Shown here: positions 42,846-52,425 of the stretch, in pieces
Numbering within the stretch: the stretch's first letter is position 1
Layout of the letters: every line of letters begins with the position of its first letter
Assembly: GCA_009829735.1 (NCBI GenBank)
Contig: CM020620.1
Coordinates: forward strand, 27,312,951 to 27,376,950
Source: Pyropia yezoensis
Lineage: Eukaryota; Rhodophyta; Bangiophyceae; Bangiales; Bangiaceae
Reading direction: 5' to 3'
DNA: 64,000 nt
Position numbers and translations under genes: made by a program
Notes under the pieces: generated by a model
The model's database searches: none
Told to the model about the DNA's origin: nothing
What the model saw: the letters and a program-made list of their open reading frames with translations, nothing else

Positions 42846-43546
42846 TCCGCTGCTGGTAGCGGCCAAGGCGGCGGGCTGTGTGGCGGTTGTAGCGGCCGGA
42901 CCGGTGCGTTTGTTGTGGGGGGGGGGGGGCGAGAGGAGGGGGCGTGAGGAGGAGGGGTGAGACTGTGCGAGGGGTGGGGTGGAGGATCGGCGGCCGGCCG
43001 GGGGGGAGCACGGGCGCGGCGGCTCTGTTGGGGGAGGGGGGCAGGTCGCGCCAGCACCGGCGGCGCGGTTTCTTCAAACCGCGCCGCCGCCGCTGCTGGC
43101 GTGCTGCCCCCAAGCCGCGCCCCCACCCCACGGCCGCCGATTCTCTGCCGTGCCTTTTTCCCCTCTTCCTCCCCACCCCTCCCCCACCCACTCTCCCCGC
43201 AGGTGGTAGCGGCCAAGGCGGCGGGTTGTGTGGCGGTGGCGGCGGCGGGACCGGTGCGTTTGTTGTGGGGGGGGCGAGAGGAGGGCGCGTGAGGAGGAGG
43301 GGGGAGAGTGTGGGGGGGGCGAGGTGGATGATCGGCGGCCGGCCGGGGGGGAGCACGGGCGCGGCGGCTCTGTTGGGGGAGGGGGGCAGGTCGCGCCACC
43401 ACCGGCGGCGCGGGTTTTCAAACCGCGCCGCCGCCGCTGCTGGTGTGCCGCCCCCAAGCCGCTCCCCCACCCCACGGCCGCCGATTCTCTGCCGTACCCT
43501 TCTCCCCTCTTCCCCCCAACCCCTCCCCCTCCCCCTCCCCCCGCAG
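42846..43546 (+). repeat. Tandem array of ~350-bp leader cassettes (two copies)
   Basis: AAGGCGGCGGG boxes lie at 42865, 43215 and 43559, giving units of 350 and 344 bp. The layout is the same as at 18.46-19.53 kb: candidate 51-nt mini-exon, GGTGCGT, G tract, GC-rich block, GGCGCGGTTT..AAACCGCGCC hairpin, pyrimidine tract, CCGCAG. The final acceptor-like CCCCCCGCAG at 43537-43546 runs in frame into the helicase gene. Confidence 0.85.
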
Positions 43547-46500
43547 GTGGTAGCGGCCAAGGCGGCGGGTTGTGTGGGGTTGCTGTGTCTGGCGGCCCAG
43601 CGTGCGGGTGTTGGGGCGGCAACGAGGCCGGTGGGTCCGCTGGTGGGGATGGCGGTCACGCCACCGGGGGCTGACCCGGCTGCCGCGTCGGCGGTGGCGG
43701 TGTCGGCAGTCGAGTCAGTCGCGTCGGCGGGTACGATGCCCGCTGCGTCGGCATCGGCCGCGGCTGACGTGGTGGCCGAGCCGGCTGGTGTGGCGCCGGC
43801 GGAGCCGACGGTCTCGGCGGCAGCGGCGCCACCGGCAGAGTCGTCGGGGGCGTCGGCCGCGGCTGACGTGGTGGCCGAGCCGGCTGGTGTGGCGCCGGCG
43901 GAGCCGACGGCCTCGGCTGCAGCGGCGCCACCGACAGATTCGTTGGAGGCGGCGGCGCCACCGGGAGAGTCGTCGGCGGCGTCGGCCGCGGCAGACGTGG
44001 TGGCCGAGCCGGCTGGTGTGGCGCTGGCAGAGCCGACGGTCTCGGCTGCAGCGGCGCCACCGGCAGAGTCGTTGGAGGCGGCGTCGGCGGGCAAGTGCAC
44101 GGCAGCCTCGGTGGGTGTGGCGGCGACCGTCGAGTCGGCCGTGTCTGCGGGTATGTGGACGGCGGCATCGGGGGGTGTGGCGCCGGCGGAGCCGCCGGCC
44201 GTGTCGGCGGCTGCGATGCCGGTCGCCGAGTCGGTGGGTGTGGTGCATGAGGCGTCACAGACTGACCCGGTGGCCGTGGCGCTGGGGACCCCGGTGGTCG
44301 AGGCGGAGGTGCAAATGTCGGGCGTAGCCCAGCTGATGGGGTCACCAGTGCGGGCGGCCGATTTGTTGGAGCGGCTGAAGGAGATGGACTGTGACGTCGA
44401 CGAGATTGTGCCGGTGCGACCGGGTAGGTCTGCGCCTGTAGTGGCAGATGAGCCGGCGGAGACCATGCTGGACGTCACTCACCCGGTGGTGAGGTCCGCG
44501 GTGACGGGAGCGGCGGCCGTTGGTACCGACCCGGCGGGGGGTGCCATGGCCACGCGGGGTGACACGACGAGTGCCCTCGGACTGATGCATGCTTGTGACA
44601 CCCTCTTTGCTTGCATGGGCCCGCAGGCGACGTCCCAGGCCGACGCCTTGTGTGTCATCCAGACAACGTCGGCCCTTCTTCGTTGCGACCCGGGTGTACG
44701 GGTTGCCAAAGCCGCTGTTGCCCACCTGTCCCGTCTGTACCAGCCGCACGCGAGTAACCTGGTCGTGGTACGTGAGATGGCCACCACTGTGAGGCACGCC
44801 CTTCGCGGCCCGGGCTTGGCCAACCTGCCGCGCGCCAGCCTCGAGGCACTCGTGGACATGTTTGTCATCCCCATCATGGTTCCGAACGTGTGGCGGGCAA
44901 GAAAGGCAATCGACGACCTGTCTTTTCGGGCGGCGGCGGCGGTGGCCGCAGCGCCCACCCGGATGATGATCACCGGCGGGTCGGGGCAAAAGCGGCTGCG
45001 TCTCACCGCGCCTGGTGGTCCTGGTGGCCCCGCGGGTCCGGCTGCGCGTCTCACCGCGCCCGGTGGTCCTGGTGGCCCCGTGGGTCCGGCTGCGGCGCCG
45101 TCTCCCCGTTTTTTGGCGCTGACCCCCCCCCGCGCGGCCGGTCGTCGACCTGGGACGGACGCGCCGCCGGCGACGCTTCCCGCGCAAGGTGCGCGTGCAG
45201 CGGACGCTGGCAGTGGGGGTGGTCCGGAGCTCGCCCACTTCAGCCGCGAGATGGTCGCTGCAGTCGGCGCCGCCTGCTCCAAACTGTTGCACGATCACGG
45301 GTCGCTGGCCGATTCTCCCTCCTGGCCGCACCAAGTGACCTTTTTTCGCACCGCCTGGTCCATGGGTGTCTGGCTCCCCGAGGCCCAGAGGTTCCTACTG
45401 AGCGCGTGTAGCGCAGACACTGCCATCGTCCACCGGGCGGTGCTGGCGGGAAAGGGAGGTGCTGCGGTGGCGCAGCCACAGCCGTTGAATCTGCACACCC
45501 GCCTGTGGTCGCATTTGGTCGAGTCTGGCCGCAGCCTCTCCGCCCTGGGGCGGGGTCATGGCGACGACAAGCTTGTCCCGGAAGGCGCAGGCAGCCCCGA
45601 CGACGTGGCCCTGCTGATGTCCATGCCCGGGTCGTTGGCAATGTTGCCGACAGACTTCTTCGTCGCCTTTAAAGAGGTAGACGCATGGAAAACCGTCATA
45701 TGCGACATGACGGCGTTGCTGTTTTCGTTCGTCCTTGGCTCTCCGGGTGCTTCTACTGCTGTCGCGCCGGCTGCGGCCCTTTTTTCACGTGTTGCGAGTG
45801 TGACAGCTTCAAACACTGGCGTCGGGTAGCTGGTAGCCCCCAGTACACACTTCCGACGGACCGCCCGGCAGGTCATCCGCTGCCTGTCCGGTGTGGGTGA
45901 GCGGGGGGGCGGTGGGGCTGATTCGTGGTCCATCACGGACCTGTTGGAAGGGTGTGCACCCGTCCCGTCCGATGAGGGGTGGCGCGCTGTGTCCGCCCGC
46001 GAGACCACCAGCGCTCCCGCCCCGGGTGTGTCGACGGGTGGCCCCCCCCGGCCTTTTGACGCCCTGCGCGTCATCGACAACGCCCTGCACTTGCTGGACG
46101 TCTCGGTGCGCGCTCGCGGGGAAGATCGTGCCTGGAACGGTGTCCCCCTGCAGCAGTTTGCCGTATGTACGGCGTTTGTGCGGAGCAGCCGGCAAGTGTT
46201 GGCAGACGTGGGCGCGGGGCGCCCGCCTGCGGACTCACCCGGCGAGTCGGTTAAGCTGTTGGCGAGCGGAGCGCTCGCCCGTGTCTTGCTCCTGCTCATG
46301 CGGCTGGACATCCACCAAAAAGTGAAGCGCACACGGGGTGTCGTCCAAAGGGCCTTGGTCTCGTGCCTCATCCTACTCTCCGACCACAAGCAGTTCTGCA
46401 CGCACTTTGATACCATGGACGTGGCAAACCTGGCCCCCGTTGTCGACGAGTGGATGGAGGCACTCCCGTGGCTTTGGGAGGTTCTCATCGGGCACGTGGA

Positions 46501-49500
46501 GGCGGACCGGTCACTATACAACTGGTTGTACTTCGCGGCCGTCCATAACCTGGTGCGGACGCCTCTTGCGGTTGGCGTGTGGGCATCTCGGCGGGTGTTG
46601 GCCCAGTCAACGTTGGATTGGTTGGCGTCACCGTTGGGCCTGCGGCCCTGGGTCGGAAAAATCGGTGGTACGACCTGTTCGGGGGCCCTCCACGCGCTGA
46701 AGGGTGCGATCTGTCCGCCGGCCAGGCCTGGCAAGCGGGCCAGCCCCCTGGTCGTACGACTACGTCAGCGCATCGACGAAGTACTGAGCGGGTATGCTGT
46801 GCCAGACGACGCAGAGGCGGGTGTGGGTGCAGCAGCAGCCTCCGCCGGTGCTGGTGCGGTTGCGGCGGCTGCCGCTGGGGCGGGTGCAGCAGCTGCCGCT
46901 GGGGCGGGTGCCGGCTCAGGAGCCGAGGACGATGGACCGCCACCCGCAACGCCCGGTGTGGACAGGGCGAGCCCACCAGGTGACCCAGACGCCTTTTCCA
47001 TTGGCGACGACGCGGGGGGCGAAGTCGAATTTGTGTGCTACCTACCCGCAGTGGCGGTCCCAGACAATGTGTTGGCTGCGCAGGCAGTTTCCCCTGTCTA
47101 CAATGCGGAACCCTGCAACGTCATTGTGTTCATTGACGACGACGATAACTGGAATGACGCAGAGAACGATGACGTGACTGTCGTCAGTGTGACCCGGGTG
47201 GTCCGGGCTGGCCAACTGGTCGGGCAGCGGCGGACGTCCTCCGCCACTGGGGCGGCCGCCCATGTGGCAGTAGCTCAGAGTGCTGCCACCTCTGTCGCGA
47301 CGGTAGCTGCCACCTCCTTCGCGACGGCTGCCGTCCCAGGCGGGCCCTCTACGCCCGAGGTTGCTGTTACCGCTGCTGCTCCCGATGCTCCATCGGCGGC
47401 GGTTATTGCCACAGGCGCGGTGGATGCTGTGGCTGTGGGTGCTCCTGACGTTGGTGGGGCTCCTGCGGGCACGGCGGCCGTGGCCGACGCGGGTGTTGGC
47501 GGAGGTGCACCTGCTCAACCTGGTACTGCTGCAGCAACCGACACCGCGGGGGTAGCTGCTGTGGGCACGGCAGTGTCTCGGGGGGAGGAGCCCTCTCCCG
47601 CTTTGCCTGCAGTTGCAGACGCGGGGGCGGCTGTTGCTGGAGGTGAGACCGCCGGCGTAGGAGGCCCTTGTATCGGTTCCCCGGCTGGTGGGGGGGACGC
47701 GTCTCCCACTGCTGCACCTCTGCCCGCGGCGGCGGCGGCGGCGGGGGGGGGTGCCACCGAGGCCAGTCCTCCCACACTGTGTGGCGCGGATGGTGACCGG
47801 GTGGCGCTCGGTCAGTTGACGCTCTGTACGTCCGAGTCGGGGTGGAAGGGTGTCCCAACCCACCTGCGCCCGTCCCCGTTGTACGCAAGAGGACCTGGGG
47901 GCCACTGGTAGGCCATCGTTGTCGCCACCTTGTGCCAGCTCGCCACCCGCGGTACAGAGGCGGTGGCGCAGTCTATCGAAGGCAGCAGCAAGGGCCATGG
48001 CGGCGGCGGCGGACGCAGTGGGCGCGTGACCACATCGTCATCGTGCTCCCGCTTTGGCGTGGCTCGCATCGAGGCGCCCATCACCCTGTCGTCGCCGCAG
48101 GTGGGGGGCTCCATCCTGGACGACCCGCGGGCGTGTCGCATGTGCAACGTGCTCGTGCGTATGCCCGCCCCCCGGGGTGGTCCCCCCGGTGGGGGCGGCC
48201 GCCCTACCGGGGGATCCGCTGGGCGCCACCACCGCCGCCACAAGGACCGCGTGGGAGAGTGTCAAGTGGACCCCACAGACGCCACCCCGGGTGATTTGTG
48301 TGCCTTTTGGGTACCAGAACCCGTCGGCTCGGTGTGCAGCACCCCCGTGGACGCCGTATTTATTGGCCGCTTCGAGGACAAGGAGGGGCAACCCGGCGGG
48401 GGGGTTGGTGGCCCACCGCCCGCGGGGGCAGGCCAGTGGTGGGTGGACAAGACGCCTGGCCCGGGGCTGGACGAGCAGGACGATGACGCCGGCAGGGCGC
48501 GCCACGGTGGCGCATCCGGTCCCCCCCCGCGGTGGTGGTTTGCGGTGCGTCGTTCAGACGTGCGGCGGATGCTTCATCGCCGGACGGCAAATGTGGTCGT
48601 CACCCTGTCTCATAGTATCCTGTCGGACAGCCGCGAGTTTGGCGGCCTCGGCCACTAGGACCTTCTTCCGCCAGTCATGCAGAGGGCGCTCGCCATCCAC
48701 GCAACGCCTTCGCACGGGGGACAGCAGATGGTACCTGTACCGGCACCGGGGCCTCCCCCCCTTCAGAGTGCTCCTCCACGCTACGCCCACCTGGACGAGT
48801 TCCAGTGGCGCGCAGTCAATTGCATGCGCCAGGGGCTGTTGTCGGACGAGTGTGACGTGCAGCTGGTGACGGGCCCCCCCGGGACGGGCAAGACACGCGC
48901 CATTGTCTCCATGGTGGACATGGTACTTGGGACCCTGCCAGACGGGCGGGTCCTGCTGACGTCGCGCACCAACACGGCGTGTGACGAGCTGTTGGACGCA
49001 GTGCACGAGTTGTTCTGTCCGTCGGTGGCTGCCAGTCGACACGGCGTCGCGAAACCCGATGCCGTGACGCTCCTCCGTGTGGGTGAACCCCCTCCGGACG
49101 GCCACCGTGCCAAGACAGCGCACATTGACGCCGTGGTGGACGAGCGCCTTCCTGTCGCCTACCCGTCCGTGACAGCCGCGGTGGAAGGGGCAAGGGCACG
49201 GGTGGCCGATGTGGGCCGTCTTGTGGATCGTTCACGCGCCCAGGGTGCAGAGCCGGGCGCGGGTGGGTCACAAATCCTCCTCGAGGAATGTGCCGATGCG
49301 GAGCAAGCCCTGGAGGCTGCCTTGCGTCGCCAGCAGCGTGCGGAACGGGAGCTCCGCAAGCGAATCGTGGGCGGCGCGTCCGTCATTGTCACAACAACGT
49401 CAACGTCGGCGGGGGCGCTCGGGGGGGGTCAAGGCTTTGACGCCATTATCATTGACGAGGGTGCGGCAACAAGCGGCCCTGCGTCTGTCGCCGCCATTGT

Positions 49501-50698
49501 TCGCGCCAAGCGGGCGGGGCGTGCGGGTGGCTCGTCAGATGAAGAAGAGGACGGTCATCCGGCAGAGCGGACCAAGTACATTGTCCTTGTTGGCGACAAT
49601 GCCCAGCTGAGGCCGAGCGCCGGCATGGAGTACAGAGGCGAGACACGGCCGATGACATCAAGCGTTTTTTAGCGGCTCGCCAGGTTTCTGTCCGCTTGCG
49701 TCATCCTCTCCGTGCAGTACCGCATGCGGCCGCTGTTATGGTCCCTCCTCCGAGAAGTCTTTTACCGGCACATTGGCGTATGGTCGGACGGGCGCGGGCC
49801 CAAGGCCCGCCATGAGGAGGGGTTTGGAACACCCGCGTGGCTAAACCATCCGAGTCGGCGTATTCGCTTTGGAGGGCTGCAAGTGACAGACACTTCCCGC
49901 CTACCGGCCAACGATCGGGCGCACAAGTCGGGTTCCACCACCTCCAACAACAAGAGCCTGATCAACGTTGCAGAGCTTCGGTTGGTCGAGATGGCTCTTA
50001 CGGATCTCCTGCTGGCGTGGGCGACGTCCAGCGGGGCTACCGAGCTGAAGATGATGCTCATCACCCCGTACACTGCGCAGCGGAACAAGCTGAATGAAAT
50101 GGTGCAGTCGATGAGAGACAGCAGGCGGCTGCCCCGCAGACCATGTGCCGACGTCAGGGTGTCCACCGTGGATGGCTGCCAAGGCGCTTCTGTGGACTGT
50201 GTCATACTCTCCCTCGTGCGGTCAGAGCCTGGGGCGCCACCTGGCGGGAGCACCGACTTTTTGTCCGACGAGCGGCGCGTGAACGTCATGATGTCGCGGG
50301 CACAGAGCCATCTCCACGTGATTGGTGACATGGACTACCTTTCAAGCTCTGGGGGTGTGTGGAAGAGCTGGTGGGACAACGTCCGCCATAGGTGGAGCCG
50401 TCCAGATCGACGGGACCGCGAGCACATCAACATTGTGGCTCGCGACAGGGTGTTCTATTCGGGAGTATGTGGGGGGGGGGGGGGGGGGGGCGGGGCAGGT
50501 GGAAGGGGGGTGGGACTGTACGGCACCCCCTCTTTTTTATGCTTTGAAGGTGTCGCTGGTCATGTGGTGGCCGGTTGTTGCGTGACATGTTGGTGGAGGT
50601 TCACTTGGCAAGGCACTCTTGTTGGGCGATGGGGAAGGGGGGGGGGGGGGGGGTGTGGGGGGGGGAGCGGGCGTGTGTGGCCCATGGTACCACCATAA
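43547..50698 (+). pseudogene. Giant Sen1/Upf1-like SF1 helicase frame with in-frame amber codons
   Basis: A single phase runs for 2384 codons from the last leader cassette (first ATG 43649, MAVTPPGADPAAASAVAV). The order is: Ala/Pro repeats of 33-43 codons (ADVVAEPAGVAPAEP); helical regions (44.3-45.8 and 45.9-46.8 kb); Ala-rich linkers; and a superfamily-1 helicase core (48.8-50.4 kb). Total size and N-terminal helical content resemble Sen1/senataxin, nuclear RNA:DNA helicases that resolve R-loops; Upf1-like is the alternative. The phase is broken only by four in-frame TAG codons, with no frameshift. One of these falls inside the core between conserved blocks, where relatives have a Glu/Gln. 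It may be a young pseudogene or a gene read through at amber codons. Confidence 0.7.
48677..50460 (+). other. Superfamily-1 (Upf1/Sen1-type) helicase core
   Basis: The motifs appear in order: Q-like region FQWRAVNCMRQGL; motif I TGPPGTGKTRAI; Ia LLTSRTNTACDEL; II IIIDEGAATSGPAS (DEGA in place of DEAA/DEAS); III VLVGDNAQLRPSA; IV VQYRMRPLLWSLL; V VSTVDGCQGASVDCVILSLV; VI NVMMSRAQSHLHVIGD. All catalytic motifs for ATP binding and strand separation are present. The sequence after this core is Gly-rich and probably not part of the fold. Confidence 0.88.
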
Positions 50699-50712
50699 GT
50701 CTTGAGTCACGC

Positions 50713-51090
50713 CATGTTGTGTGCATAACGCAACAGATGGGTACGTTCCATGGTCGGATGTTGGCCGGGACTTGGCCAAGGCAGACCGAGTCGCGTTATG
50801 TACATAACGCGTCTGTCGAGCACCTGGCATCGTCCCAACAGATTGCCGAGGCTGACCGTGACGCGTTATGTACATAACGCGTGAGGTGAGCCTTTTTGAG
50901 AATCTGGTAGGTGTGGTATGGTAGACAGACCGTGGCGCGTTATGTACATAACGCTCTTCTGATGTTTGTCGAGATAGTTCGCCAGAGCTGATCGTGTCGC
51001 GTTGTGTACATAACGCGGCAGATGAGCCATTGGAGAATCTGGGACTTGTGACTTGTCAGATGGACCGTGGGGCGTTATGTACATAACGCT
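50713..51090. promoter_or_regulatory. Iteron-like array of six CGCGTTATGTACATAACGCG palindromes
   Basis: The sites are at 50713-50732 (degenerate), 50792-50811, 50862-50881, 50936-50955, 50998-51017 and 51071-51090, spaced 62-79 bp apart. Intervening DNA also repeats: a block of about 135 bp holding two sites is duplicated, with ACCGTGG before and CTCTTC(T/G)GAT(G/C)TTTGTCGAGAT after the palindrome. The array lies directly behind the helicase frame. It may be a protein-binding array such as an operator cluster, replication iterons or a parS-like site; function is inference. Confidence 0.85.
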
Positions 51091-52425
51091 CTTCGGATCT
51101 TTGTCGAGATTGTTGTGTGTCGACGCGTGAATAAGTGTTTTCCGATTGCGTTATGATTTTGATGCTTTGGTATTTGTTAATTTCTTTTCGGCAAATTGAC
51201 TACTTTCAGGAGGAAAAGGGGGGTCGTGGGGGGCGAGAGGTTGAACTTACCTGTTCACCATTTACGAGTCGGGTGCGGTGCCGTTGCCAGACATGTGATG
51301 GCTTCGTCGTCTAGTCGATTCGATCGTTTGACCTCGTCGGCGATGGTGTGGGCTGCCGCTAAGCGACTTGGCCCCCCCCGCGCCCTCCTGCCGCCAAGGG
51401 ACTTGCACTCACGCCTCACTCACGCCTCACTGCCCCTTAAACACGCACACACGCACTCGTGCGTTACTGCCTCTCAAACAGCCCGCAAGGCGCACATCAC
51501 CAGGGCGGTGACGCGCCACTGCTCAGCAGGTGCTTTCTTGGTCTGCGATGAAAATTAGGGTCATTTTACCCATCACTCGGTGTCACAAAAATGACTCGGA
51601 CACACGCAGGACCCACCATTCGCTCATTAAAAGCTCCATAGGTCATTAGACATCTTATCGACCCCTCAATGGGCGCGCGCACCTCTAGTGATGAACGCCA
51701 CGCGCTCCAGCCCGGGCATGGGCATTTCGCACGGTTCACATAATTTTCTTGCATAGCTACACTTTGGTGGACAGGAGGACATCCCTGGGGGGGGCAGGCT
51801 CGAATGCGCTCGAGCACACTCACAGAAGAAAGTCAGGTGGGAGTGGGGGGGAAACCATAAAGAGAGGGCGACGGGCGGGGGAGGGGGCACGAATTGAATT
51901 TCGAATTCCGAGGAGCCCGATCACCGGCCGACACCGACGCTAAATAGATAGGGTGGGAGGGCCGTCTTTGTCAAGAGGGGCGGGGTGGGAGTGGGAGGGA
52001 AACCATAAAGAGAGGGCGACGGGCGTGGGAGGGGGGACGAATTGAATTTCGAATTCCGAGGAGCCCGATCACCGGCTGACACCGACGCGGATCAAACGGG
52101 AGGGGAGGGGATTTGGGCGGCTGCGCGAGATGATGTTGAATTGGACGGTGACGTGGGTGTCCGGGGATGGGTGCTCTCATCCGTCGGCCGCACGTTCAGC
52201 CACAGGCAGGTCATGTCAGTCGTTTCCCTCGGCGCCCCCGGGTCTGACGAGAGCCGTAGGTCCACGCGGCCCGCGCGGTGTCGTGTGCTGGTGTCAGGCC
52301 ATTTGGGTGCACCGCGCGGTGAGCTCGCAGCATGGCAATGCCGTCTGTGGCGGTGGGTTTGAGGTACACAACTGCCCCCCCTCCCCCCCCCACCAAGACG
52401 TCCAGGATGACATTTTTCCCTAACG
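51091..52425. other. Spacer before the Fanzor-like gene
   Basis: No clear gene. It includes a lower-GC stretch (51100-51300), CACTCACGCCTCACT repeats near 51410-51440, and the direct duplication listed separately. The region 52110-52360 has some protein-like frames that might hold an upstream exon of the Fanzor-like gene. Confidence 0.35.
51838..52090. repeat. Direct duplication of ~104 bp separated by ~45 bp
   Basis: Both copies run from GTGGGAGTGGG, through AAACCATAAAGAGAGGGCGA and GAATTGAATTTCGAATTC, to CACCGGC(C/T)GACACCGACGC. They are nearly identical, so the duplication is recent or maintained. Confidence 0.8.

Noticed and set aside
43547-50698. Genome-wide reassignment of TAG as a sense codon
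   Set aside because: Intact genes in the same window (hAT transposase, NBP35, the SNF1-like kinase, the RING-like gene) appear to end at TAG at family-typical C termini, so a general reassignment is unlikely. Local readthrough remains open.
50713-51090. CRISPR array
   Set aside because: The repeats are 20-bp palindromes with partly repeated, unequal intervals, in eukaryotic DNA with no cas genes.
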